From: Clostridium sp. CCUG 7971
Lineage (GTDB): Bacteria; Bacillota; Clostridia; Peptostreptococcales; Peptostreptococcaceae
Direction: 5' to 3'
Assembly: GCF_017590215.1 (NCBI RefSeq)
Contig: NZ_JAFFPK010000014.1
Location: forward strand, 1-36,244
DNA: 36,244 bases
A program made the position numbers and the translations under genes. Below the pieces are notes generated by a model that did not search any database, had not been told where the DNA came from, and worked only from the letters and a program-made list of their open reading frames with translations. This document shows, piece by piece, positions 17,174 through 25,968 of this stretch (position 1 is its first letter; every line of letters begins with the position of its first letter).

Positions 17174-18297
17174 ATATGAGTAGACTTTCTAAAGACAAAG
17201 ATGTAGTAGAAGTTGTAGATGATAATTTACAGGCAAATGAAGATAGCTTTGATATAGTTGAATATACAAATAATAAAAAGATGGAACTTAGAAAAGATAA
17301 AGAAGTTGAGGCACTTACTTCTCTTATTGAAGTAGAAAACCCTGATACTATACTTCAATTTGGCCGTGCTGCATCTGAAGGTATTGCAAGAGTTTCAGAT
17401 AGCTTACTTAATACTATTAAGATGAATAGAAATGAAGAAAACTCTAAAATGCTTGTCCAATTAACTAAAATTATGGATAAATTTGACTTAGATGATTTCC
17501 AAGAAGCTAAAGAACCTACTCTCATACAAAAAATATTTAAAAAAGCTAATAATGCTATAGAATTAATGTTCCAAAAATATGATACTCTTGGTGGAGAAGT
17601 TGAAAAAGTTCAAATAGAGCTTGAAAAGTATGAAAGAGATATCAATATATCTAACAAGCAAATAGGTGCCATGATAAGTGAAAACTTTGATTTTTACAAT
17701 GAACTTCAAAAGTATATCGTAGCAGGTGAAATGGCCCTTGAGGAGATGGAAAATGAAATACTTCCACATTTTAAGAATAAGGCTGAGACTAGTACAGATC
17801 AGATGGATATGGTAGAATATCAAGATTTATTAAAAATCTATGATATGTTAAATCAAAGAGTATATGATTTAAAAATAGCAGAAAATATTGCTATACAAAC
17901 AATACCAATGCTTAAAGGAATGCAACATAATAATTTTGGGCTAGTAAGAAAGATTAATAGTGCATTTGTAGTAACTCTTCCTGTATTTAAGCAATGCTTA
18001 TCTCAAGCAATATTACTTAAAAAACAAGAATTACAAGCTAAATCTTTGAAGGCTCTTGATGATAAAACCAATGAACTTTTACTTAGAAATGCACAAAATG
18101 TGTCTACACAAAGTGCTCAAATAGCAAAAATGGCGGGTTCTAGTTCGGTTCAAATAGAAACATTAGAAAAAATGTACAATACTATAAAAACTGGAATAGA
18201 TGAGACTATGAGAATAGAATCTACTAATAGAGATGCAATAAAGGATAATACAAAGAGATTAGAAAGTTTAAACACAGCTATAATTTATAATAAATAG
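17164..18297 (+). CDS. telA: TelA family toxic-anion resistance protein
   Basis: A 377-aa soluble, strongly helical protein of the TelA/KlaA family (PF05816; Bacillus YceH). Typical are an N-terminal charged segment, a conserved central region (residues about 95-250, including KANNAIELMFQKYDTLGGEV and a helix ending in ENEILPHF), and a C-terminal coiled-coil region with NAQNVSTQSAQIAKMAG (about residues 313-329). Family members give tellurite resistance and related anion or stress tolerance; the mechanism is unknown. The start overlaps the yceG stop by 10 bases, and AGGAG at 17150-17154 lies 9 bases ahead. A second in-frame ATG at 17176 is also possible. It lies next to yceG, as in Bacillus. 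Confidence 0.9.
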   Translation: MGINMSRLSKDKDVVEVVDDNLQANEDSFDIVEYTNNKKMELRKDKEVEALTSLIEVENPDTILQFGRAASEGIARVSDSLLNTIKMNRNEENSKMLVQLTKIMDKFDLDDFQEAKEPTLIQKIFKKANNAIELMFQKYDTLGGEVEKVQIELEKYERDINISNKQIGAMISENFDFYNELQKYIVAGEMALEEMENEILPHFKNKAETSTDQMDMVEYQDLLKIYDMLNQRVYDLKIAENIAIQTIPMLKGMQHNNFGLVRKINSAFVVTLPVFKQCLSQAILLKKQELQAKSLKALDDKTNELLLRNAQNVSTQSAQIAKMAGSSSVQIETLEKMYNTIKTGIDETMRIESTNRDAIKDNTKRLESLNTAIIYNK

Positions 18298-18304
18298 TAA
18301 TATA

Positions 18305-18334
18305 AAAGGGCTAATTTTATTAAGTTAGTCCTTT
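18305..18334 (+). terminator. Short hairpin after telA, weak terminator or processing site
   Basis: AAAGGGCTAA pairs with TTAGTCCTTT (one G-T wobble) around a 10-base loop, followed by AATTTT. The T-run is poor, so partial read-through into the metabolic module is likely. Confidence 0.5.
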
Positions 18335-18357
18335 AATTTTACTATGGGGAGGACAAA

Positions 18358-19434
18358 TTGAGATATTTTGATTATATAAATAAAAACGAAATAGATAAAA
18401 TCTTTTTTAAAAAGCCTATTGAGTTTGACAATAACACTGAAGTTGACATATTAAAATACGCTCTAGGGGCTTTTTTATATGTTCCAGCTACACAGTATAA
18501 CATGATTTACAAAAGTATTACAGGGCAAGTAAGAGGTGTAAGACCTTTAGCTATATGTCTTGAAGACGCTATTGGGATAAATGGGGAAAAAGAAGCTATA
18601 TATAATCTTAAATTAATATTAGAAAACTTAAGTAGTAATAAAATAAGAGGATTCAAGACTACACCATTAATATTTATTAGAATAAGAAATGTTGAACAGT
18701 TAATTAAAATTAAGGATATTATTGTAGAAAATAAAGAAGTACTAACAGGTATATTAATTCCAAAGGCAAATGCAAACTTAGTTGAAGGTTGTATAGAAGT
18801 ATTAGATTCAACTAATATTAAAAATCTATATGTAATTCCAATAATAGAAAGTAGGGAATTTATATGTAACGAAACAAAAGGAGAAAGTTTTAATAAATTA
18901 TATAATACCCTTCTTAATCATAAAGAAAGAATTTTAAATATAAGGATAGGTGTAACCGATATACTTGGAATGTATAGTATAAGAAGAAGCAAGTATTTTT
19001 CTATATATGATAATTTAATTTGTTCATCATTTATAACAGATGTAATAAATTATTTAAATAGAGATGAACTAGATATCCCAATAAGCGGGGGAGTTTCTGA
19101 ATTATTTGATATGGAAAATGAAGAAATAAAAAATAAATATTTAAAGGAAATATTATTAGATAAATTTCACGGACTTGTAGGAAAAACTGTTATACATCCA
19201 AATCAAATTCCACTAGTACAAGCTTTGTGTACCGTAAAGTATGAAGATTACATTGACGCTGAAACAATATTAAGTAGTGTAGGTGGAAAGTTTGGAGTTA
19301 ACAAAGGTGCTTGTGGTGGAAGAATGAATGAAATAAATCCTCATTTATTATGGGCTAAAAAAATAATGATATTATCACAAATATATGGAGTATTAAATGA
19401 AGGGGTAGAATACGATGAGTTGTTTAAAATTTAA
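18358..19434 (+). CDS. HpcH/HpaI/CitE-like TIM-barrel C-C bond lyase of the Ter module
   Basis: A 358-aa enzyme of the citrate lyase beta/HpcH aldolase superfamily, in the branch Pfam calls C-C_Bond_Lyase and found in Ter clusters. Metal and substrate motifs are visible: CLEDAIG with Glu69 and Asp70, FIRIR near residue 102, VIPIIESREF near residue 162, RIGVTDILG near residue 198, and the late GKTVIHPNQIP with His280, as in CitE. Such enzymes cleave or form a C-C bond using a divalent metal and an acyl or oxoacid substrate; the actual substrate here is unknown. The start is TTG with GGGGAGG at 18346-18352. The 3' end overlaps the PRTase gene by 20 bases, which implies tight coexpression. Confidence 0.87.
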   Translation: MRYFDYINKNEIDKIFFKKPIEFDNNTEVDILKYALGAFLYVPATQYNMIYKSITGQVRGVRPLAICLEDAIGINGEKEAIYNLKLILENLSSNKIRGFKTTPLIFIRIRNVEQLIKIKDIIVENKEVLTGILIPKANANLVEGCIEVLDSTNIKNLYVIPIIESREFICNETKGESFNKLYNTLLNHKERILNIRIGVTDILGMYSIRRSKYFSIYDNLICSSFITDVINYLNRDELDIPISGGVSELFDMENEEIKNKYLKEILLDKFHGLVGKTVIHPNQIPLVQALCTVKYEDYIDAETILSSVGGKFGVNKGACGGRMNEINPHLLWAKKIMILSQIYGVLNEGVEYDELFKI

Positions 19435-20608
19435 TTGTGACATAAATATAACAGATAATCCACTAGACTTAAACATTGATGATTATTTAGAAATCGCTGT
19501 AAGAAATAATCCTAAAAGAAGGTTTTTATTTGTGTCTAAGGTATTAGGTAAGCATCTTGCTTGCAAGGCTGATGATATGGATAGTTTAGGTAGATTAATA
19601 GTAGAGGCTTATAAAAAGAAAAATATAAAGGGAAATAATGGAACAGTAATATCATTTGCTGAAACTGGAACAGCTATAGGTCATAGTGTATTTAATTACC
19701 TAGAGGGTGATTATGAGTTTATACATACAACAAGAGAAGTTGTTGATGGTTATAAAAGCTTAGAATTTTTAGAAGAGCATTCTCATGCAACAGACCATAA
19801 CTTGTATTTTGAAAACCTAGAAACATTAAAAAATGGAGATGAAGTATTTTTAGTTGATGATGAAATAACTACAGCTAACACATGCGTAAATATTATTAGA
19901 AAGATACAAAGCATGTATCCTAAGAAAAGATATACAATATGTTCGATACTTAATTGGGTAGATAAAGTAAATATTGAAAAAATTAAAAGAGTTGAAGAAG
20001 AGTTAGATTGTAAGATTAAATTTGTTTACTTATTTAAAGGAAACTTTGATTTTACTATAGATAGTATTCCTGTTGTTAGCGATAGCGTAGAGCTTAAAAA
20101 TATTAATAGAGAAATAAAAGTTAATTTTATTGATTTAAATATGGATGAATACATTAATGATAAGAAATATATTAAGCATACGGGGAGATTTGGTATAAAC
20201 AAAAAAGACCAAGAAAAACTTATACAAGTCGTTAAGAGGGAAAGTGAAAAATTAAAAATAGAAAATAAAAATTCTGATGTACTGTATTTAGGTACTGAAG
20301 AATTTATGTATATACCAATGCTATTTGCAAAGGAAAGTAAGGATAGAGTGTTTTATCATTCTACTACTAGAAGTCCTATTATTGAGATAGAAAAAGATGG
20401 ATATCCTATAAATTCTAAGTTTGAGATTGAAAGTTTTTATAATAAAGGGATAAAAAACTATGTTTATAATTTAGATAAAAAAAATTATTCAGAGTGTTTT
20501 TTATTTATTGAATCAAAGAAAGATGAAAGTGAGTTTAATGATATTATTAATATATTTAAACATACTACTATATGCACGTTAAATATAGTTAGTTGCTTTG
20601 CTGTATAA
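19415..20608 (+). CDS. Phosphoribosyltransferase (PRTase_2) with TRSP domain, Ter module
   Basis: A 397-aa, two-domain protein. The N-terminal half is a type I PRTase-like domain: SFAETGTAIGHSV near residues 83-95 and a PRPP loop VFLVDDEITTANT at residues 144-156, with the adjacent Asp pair 148-149 expected to hold PRPP-Mg2+. The C-terminal part (from about residue 255, HTGRFGINKKDQEKL, then YLGTEEFMYIPMLFA and HSTTRSPI near residue 310) fits the TRSP domain that follows PRTase_2 in Ter operons. Work on Ter gene neighbourhoods proposes that this pair helps build a nucleoside-like metabolite. GAAGGGG upstream supports the ATG, which lies inside the end of the lyase gene. Substrate and product are unknown. 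Confidence 0.85.
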   Translation: MSCLKFNCDINITDNPLDLNIDDYLEIAVRNNPKRRFLFVSKVLGKHLACKADDMDSLGRLIVEAYKKKNIKGNNGTVISFAETGTAIGHSVFNYLEGDYEFIHTTREVVDGYKSLEFLEEHSHATDHNLYFENLETLKNGDEVFLVDDEITTANTCVNIIRKIQSMYPKKRYTICSILNWVDKVNIEKIKRVEEELDCKIKFVYLFKGNFDFTIDSIPVVSDSVELKNINREIKVNFIDLNMDEYINDKKYIKHTGRFGINKKDQEKLIQVVKRESEKLKIENKNSDVLYLGTEEFMYIPMLFAKESKDRVFYHSTTRSPIIEIEKDGYPINSKFEIESFYNKGIKNYVYNLDKKNYSECFLFIESKKDESEFNDIINIFKHTTICTLNIVSCFAV

Positions 20609-20688
20609 AATTTTTTAGTATGAAGATATTTTTATACGCTAGAATTGAGCAATAGGATGAGAGCTTGCAAAACAGACGTTGGCGATAT

Positions 20689-20714
20689 AAATAATTCACC
20701 CACACGTGGCTAAA
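20689..20714 (-). repeat. Dispersed inverted element, copy B
   Basis: On the - strand this reads TTTAGCCACGTGTGGG followed by TGAATTATTT, matching copy A at 7609-7634 in 24 of 26 positions. It sits in the only sizeable gap (141 bases) inside the metabolic module, just upstream of the StiP-PELOTA gene. About 13 kb separates the two copies. Confidence 0.6.
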
Positions 20715-20749
20715 GTGAAGCGGATTTTTTATTTGGAGGAGATTTATAG

Positions 20750-21838
20750 TTGAAAAATTTTGGGACATATTCTAAAGATGATGTAGTGTTTTTATTAAAA
20801 GATATATCTTCATTAATAGTTGAAGAGGGAAATAAAGAGCGTGAGCTTAAGATTCAAAATGGAAGTCATTATTCAGAAATGATACCTATTGAGTATGAAG
20901 TAAGTGAAGAATATATGAAACTATATAAAGAAAAATTAGAAAGTAACAAAGAGGAATTAGCTTTTGCAATAGGTGTAATGTCTGAAAAGATTATTAAGAA
21001 AAACGGTAAAGATGTAGTTATAGTATCTCTTGCAAGAGCAGGTACTCCTATTGGAATACTTGCAAAGAGGTATTTAAAAGATAGATATAATTTAGATTTA
21101 CAACACTATACTATTTCTATAATAAGAGATAAAGGGATTGATATTAATGCTATAAAGTATATAGTAAAGAACCATCCAACTTCTAAGTTACAGTTTGTTG
21201 ATGGATGGACTGGTAAGGGTACTATATCAAAAGAATTGGATAAGGCATGTATAGAGTTAGAAAATATATTTAATAAAAAGTTTGACTCAACACTTGCAGT
21301 ACTTGCAGACCCTGCCGGATATTCTTCTCTTTATGGTATTAGAGAGGACTTTTTAATACCTAGTGCTTGCTTAAATTCAACAGTGTCAGGATTAGTTAGT
21401 AGAACAGTTTTAAGAGATGACTTAATTGGTGAAGAAGATTTTCATGGTGCTAAGTTTTATGAACACTTAAGAGATTGTGACGAGTCTATAAATTATATAA
21501 ATACAATAGAGGACTGTTTTAAGAGTCAATATGAAAAAATAGATAATAAACTTAAAAATTGGAAGGGTGACATTATAACTAAAGATGGCGATAATGATGT
21601 TTCAAGAATTAAGGAAAAATATGATGTTAAAGATATAAACTTTATAAAACCAGGGGTTGGAGAGACTACAAGAGTGTTACTTAGAAGAGTTCCAAATAAA
21701 ATCTTAGTTAAAAATATTGATGATGAAAGTCTAAGACATATATTTATTTTGGCTAAAGAAAAGAATGTTGAAGTTGAAGAAATGGATTTAAAGGGATATA
21801 GTTGCTGTGGAATTATTAAGAATATGAGGGATATGTAG
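20750..21838 (+). CDS. StiP / PRTase_1 protein with C-terminal PELOTA-type RNA-binding domain, Ter module
   Basis: A 362-aa, two-domain protein. The N-terminal domain (about residues 40-275) matches the family variously named cysteine protease StiP or PRTase_1 (PF11202). Visible motifs are VVIVSLARAGTPIG near residues 93-106, then VDGWTGKGT at residues 150-158, and VLADPAGYSSLYG near residue 185. The protease name is doubtful; the Ter literature treats it as a phosphoribosyltransferase-like enzyme. The C-terminal segment (about residues 285-358), with KPGVGETTRVLLRRVPNKIL, fits the small PELOTA RNA-binding-type domain that recurs in Ter operons. The start is TTG with GGAGGAG at 20735-20741. 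Its stop abuts the HAD gene. Its exact reaction is not established. Confidence 0.83.
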   Translation: MKNFGTYSKDDVVFLLKDISSLIVEEGNKERELKIQNGSHYSEMIPIEYEVSEEYMKLYKEKLESNKEELAFAIGVMSEKIIKKNGKDVVIVSLARAGTPIGILAKRYLKDRYNLDLQHYTISIIRDKGIDINAIKYIVKNHPTSKLQFVDGWTGKGTISKELDKACIELENIFNKKFDSTLAVLADPAGYSSLYGIREDFLIPSACLNSTVSGLVSRTVLRDDLIGEEDFHGAKFYEHLRDCDESINYINTIEDCFKSQYEKIDNKLKNWKGDIITKDGDNDVSRIKEKYDVKDINFIKPGVGETTRVLLRRVPNKILVKNIDDESLRHIFILAKEKNVEVEEMDLKGYSCCGIIKNMRDM

Positions 21839-22636
21839 ATGATAGTTTTTTCTGATTTAGATAGAAGTGTTATATATTCGAATAAGTTTTTAAATACTGA
21901 TAGAAAATATGAAAATATTGAGATATACAATAATAAAGACATATCTTATATTTCACTTGATACTATAAAATATATAAAAAAGATTCAAGAAGACGGTTTA
22001 TTTATACCAACTACTACTAGAACATTTGAGCAGTTTAAAAGGATAAACTTCTCTAGTAAAAATATTGAGTTTACCTGGGCAATAACCTCAAATGGAGGAA
22101 CTATCCTAAGAGACAATAAAATATTTGATAAATGGAATAAAGAAGTTGATAAGATACTACAAAAAGCATGTCCTATTGAAAAAATGGTAAGTGATTTTGA
22201 GAAATACACAAGATTACCTGGAATCACTAATTTCAAGATTGCTGAGAAATTATTCTTTTATATAGTTGTTGACTACAATGAGTTTAAAGTTAGTATGATA
22301 GAAGAATATACTTCAACTTTGGGATCAAAAAACTGGACTTTTTATGTAAGTGGAAGAAAGATTTATTTTTTACCAAAGGATATATCTAAAGAAAATGCTA
22401 TTGATTATTTAGTTAATTATTTGGAAATAGAAAAATTCTCTGTAATTGGAGATTCAACTATGGATTTAGGTATGTTAAATATAGGTCATATGTCTTATGT
22501 TCTTAGACATGGAGATCTGCTAAAATATAATATTGATAAAAACTTTATAATAAGTAAATATGAAGGTATGAGAGGCAGTGAAGAAGTACTTTCTAGTATA
22601 ATTGAAAATTTCAATTTAGAAATAGCAAATGGTTAG
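21839..22636 (+). CDS. HAD-superfamily hydrolase of the Ter module
   Basis: A 265-aa phosphatase-like protein. HAD motif I is DLDRS (Asp6 nucleophile, Asp8), motif II is the TTTTRT stretch near residue 58, motif III is a Lys in PKDISKENAIDYL near residue 180, and motif IV is GDSTMD with Asp205 and Asp209. All catalytic positions are therefore kept. The insert between motifs II and III suggests a C2-type cap, as in Cof-like sugar phosphatases. The ATG follows the upstream stop directly, so translation is coupled. In the proposed pathway it would remove a phosphate from the module's product or an intermediate; this is inference. Last gene of the cluster, followed by a strong terminator. Confidence 0.87.
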   Translation: MIVFSDLDRSVIYSNKFLNTDRKYENIEIYNNKDISYISLDTIKYIKKIQEDGLFIPTTTRTFEQFKRINFSSKNIEFTWAITSNGGTILRDNKIFDKWNKEVDKILQKACPIEKMVSDFEKYTRLPGITNFKIAEKLFFYIVVDYNEFKVSMIEEYTSTLGSKNWTFYVSGRKIYFLPKDISKENAIDYLVNYLEIEKFSVIGDSTMDLGMLNIGHMSYVLRHGDLLKYNIDKNFIISKYEGMRGSEEVLSSIIENFNLEIANG

Positions 22637-22660
22637 ATTTTAAAAGTAAAAAGAATAAAA

Positions 22661-22705
22661 TGGCGTATTTAAAACATTAAAATTATTTTAAATACGCATT
22701 TTTTA
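22661..22705 (+). terminator. Rho-independent terminator ending the ter cluster
   Basis: GCGTATTTAAAA pairs perfectly with TTTTAAATACGC across an 11-base loop, followed by ATTTTTTATT. It lies about 25 bases after the HAD gene. Confidence 0.88.
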
Positions 22706-22726
22706 TTGCAATTACATTATATTGAT

Positions 22727-22755
22727 TTTAGACCTGTAGAAAGCTTGTATATAAT
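22727..22755 (+). promoter_or_regulatory. Possible promoter of the two-component system
   Basis: TTTAGA at 22727-22732 and TATAAT at 22750-22755 are 17 bases apart; a TG also lies just upstream of the -10. About 75 bases before the kinase start. Confidence 0.5.
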
Positions 22756-22828
22756 AGTGATATTATTTTATGGGAAGTGTGGCATCATAAATACACAATA
22801 ATATATAATGTATTTAAGGGGGGAAGTT

Positions 22829-24646
22829 ATGAAGGGAAAAATCACATCAGCAAAGGGAAATTTATCAAAATATTCAGTAAAAAGGTTAAGACAAACTACA
22901 ATAAATAAAAGGCTTTTAATATCATTTCTAATAATATCTATAGTACCAGTGATTTTAATATTCTTAGTGGTAAATACAACATCAGTAAACTTAATCAAAA
23001 ACAATATAATATCAAATGACAAAGTAACCTCGAAGTTAATAACAGATTCTATAACTAATTACATAAGTAAGTTTGACTCTATAACAAATGAAATTATATG
23101 GAGTTCTACATTATTAAATGATATGAAAGGATACAACAATCTTACTGTAAAAGAAAGAGATAGATTTAATAATGAACTATCTAAAATACTACGATCAAGA
23201 ACTACATACATATCAGATATTGCTGATTTTACACTTTTAAATGAAGATTTTAATGTAGTATATAACGAAGGATTTAGTTATATAAAACATGAAACAAAAT
23301 TAGATGAAATATCAAAGGCAATAAAAAGTAAAAATATAATAAACTGGACATCAGTAACAAATGCAGAAGGTAACTATATATCAATAACAAAGCCAATTAA
23401 AATAGGTAAAAAGACTTATGGGTATATATTTTTGGCCCTTAAGGAAAAGGTTATTTTAGAAATGTTTAAAGACTATAATATTAATTTTAATGGTGGAGGC
23501 GTTATAGTAGATGAAAATAATAATATTGTAGTTACAAACAATGAAGAATTAGTTATAAATAAAAGTGAAAATTTATACGAACAGGATTATTTACAATATA
23601 TAGAAAAAAGAAATTTAGATAATATAGAAATAATAAAAGAAATCGATAATAATACAAGTATAGGCAAGATAAACGGTAAAAAATTTATAATAACTAGTAA
23701 AGGCATTAGTTATGCATCATGGGATTTATTGGGCATAATACCATACAGTTTTATATATTCAAGTTGTACTGATATTTACATAACCTATGCACTTGTAGCT
23801 ATAGCTATGTTAGCATTATCTATTTTCATTGCAATAATTATACATAAATCTATAACAAAGCCTATAAATGAAATAGTTTATACAATGAATAATGTAGAGG
23901 AAAGTACAATAGGAGAAGAAATGATAATTAGTGGAAATGATGAGATATCATTTATAATGCAAAAATATAATGAAATGTCTAAAAAACTTAAAGTTCTTAT
24001 ACATACTGTTAAATTAAGAGAAAAAGAAAAAAGAGAAGTTACACTTCGTATGCTACAAGCTCAAATAAACCCTCATTTTCTATTTAATACATTAGGAAGC
24101 TTAAGATATGTAGCTATTATGAATAATGACAATACTGTAGGAAGTGGTCTTGAAGCATTAGCAAAACTACTAAGAAGTATAATACTTAATAAAGATGAAT
24201 TTATAAGTGTAAATCAGGAAATAGAAAATGTAAAAAATTATATTACAATACAAAAGATTAGATATGGAGATTCATTTAATATCGAATATTTTATAGATGA
24301 AAGTATATTAGAAGAAAAAATACTTAAATTTATACTTCAACCAATAGTGGAAAATTGTATACTACACGGATTTGAAGAAGCTAATGATACTAATGATATA
24401 AAAATAAAATTATATGATGGTGGAGAATTTATACATTTTGAGATAATAGATAACGGAATAGGCATAGATGAAGAACGATTAGAAGAAGGAAACTTTAATA
24501 TAGATAAGTTTGCAGGAATAGGGGTTAAAAATATAAAAGAGAGATTAAATTTATATTATGAAGGTGTTTACATTTTTGAAATTACATCTAAATATCAAAA
24601 TGGAACTATAACTAAAATAGTTATTCCTAAAATAATAGGGGGATAA
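22829..24646 (+). CDS. Sensor histidine kinase, LytS/YesM type
   Basis: A 605-aa membrane kinase. The order is: cytoplasmic basic tail, membrane helix at about residues 28-50 (LLISFLIISIVPVILIFLVV), an extracellular Cache-like sensing domain to about residue 310, a second helix (YALVAIAMLALSIFIAIII), a HAMP linker, then the His_kinase domain with the phosphosite QINPHFLFNT (His416) and the ATPase domain. N-box LQPIVENCILHG and G boxes DNGIGID and GIGVKNIKERL are intact. The frame opens at 22808, but GGGGGGAAG at 22818-22826 fits only the ATG at 22829. The response-regulator gene begins 4 bases after the stop. In such loci the kinase usually senses a sugar directly or through a binding protein; here the neighbours suggest an amino-sugar glycan. 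Confidence 0.9.
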   Translation: MKGKITSAKGNLSKYSVKRLRQTTINKRLLISFLIISIVPVILIFLVVNTTSVNLIKNNIISNDKVTSKLITDSITNYISKFDSITNEIIWSSTLLNDMKGYNNLTVKERDRFNNELSKILRSRTTYISDIADFTLLNEDFNVVYNEGFSYIKHETKLDEISKAIKSKNIINWTSVTNAEGNYISITKPIKIGKKTYGYIFLALKEKVILEMFKDYNINFNGGGVIVDENNNIVVTNNEELVINKSENLYEQDYLQYIEKRNLDNIEIIKEIDNNTSIGKINGKKFIITSKGISYASWDLLGIIPYSFIYSSCTDIYITYALVAIAMLALSIFIAIIIHKSITKPINEIVYTMNNVEESTIGEEMIISGNDEISFIMQKYNEMSKKLKVLIHTVKLREKEKREVTLRMLQAQINPHFLFNTLGSLRYVAIMNNDNTVGSGLEALAKLLRSIILNKDEFISVNQEIENVKNYITIQKIRYGDSFNIEYFIDESILEEKILKFILQPIVENCILHGFEEANDTNDIKIKLYDGGEFIHFEIIDNGIGIDEERLEEGNFNIDKFAGIGVKNIKERLNLYYEGVYIFEITSKYQNGTITKIVIPKIIGG

Positions 24647-24650
24647 AATA

Positions 24651-25850
24651 ATGAGGGTATTAATAGTTGAGGATGAATATATAACAAGAACATTTTTAAG
24701 CTCTATAATAAATTGGGAAGAAGAAGAAATGACTTTAGTAAGTTTAGCCAAAGACGGAATAGAAGCTCTTAACATTATAGAAAAAGAAAATATAGATATA
24801 GTAATTACAGATTTAAAAATGCCTAAAATGGATGGAAATGCTTTAATTAAGGAGTTAAAAAATAAGAAATTTAATGGAAAAATAATAGTACTTAGTAATT
24901 TTGATGATTTTAGTTCTGTAAAAGAAGCTATGAAAAATGGAGCTTTTGAGTATCTTTTAAAAGTAACTATAAATAAAGATGAGTTACTAGGAGTTTTAAA
25001 TAAAGCTAGAGAAGAACTAAAGGAAAGTAATAAGCTTATAAAAGATAGTAATATTGTTGAAATATCTAGTGAAAAGCTTAAGATTGATGAATATTTAGAA
25101 AAGTACCTTAAAGGAGATAAAAGTGTAGAGTTAGAAAAAAGCTTAGAAAATAAATACTTAACTAATTATACATTTATATACCTTAGAGCTTTGAGTACAG
25201 ATATTGAAAATGTAGAAAGAGAAAAAAAGCTAAATGCTTTTATATCAAATATAATAAGTTCTTGTGCTAATTATATAAACTCCAAATTTATATCATTAAT
25301 AAATATAAAAAGAAATGAATATGTAGTTTTCATAAAGGCAAATAAAGAAAGTGATGATATAAATTTGCTAATATCAAATATAACAAGGAATGTAGCTCAA
25401 TATTTAGATATGGAGTTTGAAAAAGTTATACATAAAAAATGTAGCAATATTGAAGAGTCGTTAAAATTAATAGAGGAACAAAGAGAAGAAGATGACTATA
25501 AAATAAATTCAAAAGTAGCTAAATGTAGAAGAGAAGTTAAAAAAATAGTTGAATATATAAATCATAATTTATCTAAGAAATTATCTCTAGAATTATTAGC
25601 AAAGCTTGTAAACATGAATGAATCATACTTAAGTAGAATATTTAAAGATGAATTAGATATGACTATATCTGATTATATAAAGCTTAAAAGACTAGAAAAA
25701 GCAAAAGAACTTTTAAAACAAAGCGATATGAGAGTAAAGGATGTAGCTATAAATGTTGGAATTCAAGATCAATTATACTTTAGTAGATTGTTTACTAAAT
25801 TTTTTAATATAACACCTAGTGAGTATAGAGAAAAGTACAATAAATTGTAA
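24651..25850 (+). CDS. Response regulator with AraC-type DNA-binding domain (YesN family)
   Basis: A 399-aa regulator. The receiver domain (residues 1-120) has the acidic pair in VEDE and the phosphoacceptor Asp54 in ITDLKMPKMDG. A helical middle region follows (about residues 135-285), and a C-terminal AraC/XylS domain (about residues 298-397) with two helix-turn-helix units: LSLELLAKLVNMNESYLSRIF and VKDVAINVGIQDQLYFSRLF, ending TPSEYREK. It is the partner of the adjacent LytS-type kinase (4-base gap, GGGGGG ribosome site). Its likely targets are the sugar-binding lipoprotein gene just downstream and the GH112 phosphorylase gene, by position alone. Confidence 0.92.
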   Translation: MRVLIVEDEYITRTFLSSIINWEEEEMTLVSLAKDGIEALNIIEKENIDIVITDLKMPKMDGNALIKELKNKKFNGKIIVLSNFDDFSSVKEAMKNGAFEYLLKVTINKDELLGVLNKAREELKESNKLIKDSNIVEISSEKLKIDEYLEKYLKGDKSVELEKSLENKYLTNYTFIYLRALSTDIENVEREKKLNAFISNIISSCANYINSKFISLINIKRNEYVVFIKANKESDDINLLISNITRNVAQYLDMEFEKVIHKKCSNIEESLKLIEEQREEDDYKINSKVAKCRREVKKIVEYINHNLSKKLSLELLAKLVNMNESYLSRIFKDELDMTISDYIKLKRLEKAKELLKQSDMRVKDVAINVGIQDQLYFSRLFTKFFNITPSEYREKYNKL

Positions 25851-25917
25851 TAATTATCCATATTAATGTAAAAATTTTATATTTTGATATAAAATTAAAT
25901 GATTTACAATTATATTA

Positions 25918-25931
25918 AGAAAACGATTTCA
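25918..25931 (+). promoter_or_regulatory. Candidate cre (CcpA) site upstream of the sugar-binding protein gene
   Basis: AGAAAACGATTTCA matches the cre consensus TGNAARCGNWWWCA except for the first base. It lies about 40 bases before the lipoprotein start, just downstream of a possible -35 TTGATA (25884-25889) and an AT-rich -10 region. Repression by glucose would suit a glycan-use gene. Found by eye. Confidence 0.45.
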
Positions 25932-25968
25932 AATGAAGATTTCTTATAAAAAAGCTAGGAGGGGTATT

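Noticed and set aside
20750-21838. Cysteine protease activity for the StiP-named protein
   Set aside because: The family label says protease, but the operon context and motifs fit the PRTase-like reading of the Ter module, and I see no convincing Cys-His protease signature.
21526-21942. - strand open frame (138 codons) across the StiP-PELOTA and HAD genes
   Set aside because: It is antisense to two recognised genes, covering the junction of a coupled pair, with no ribosome site and no family match.
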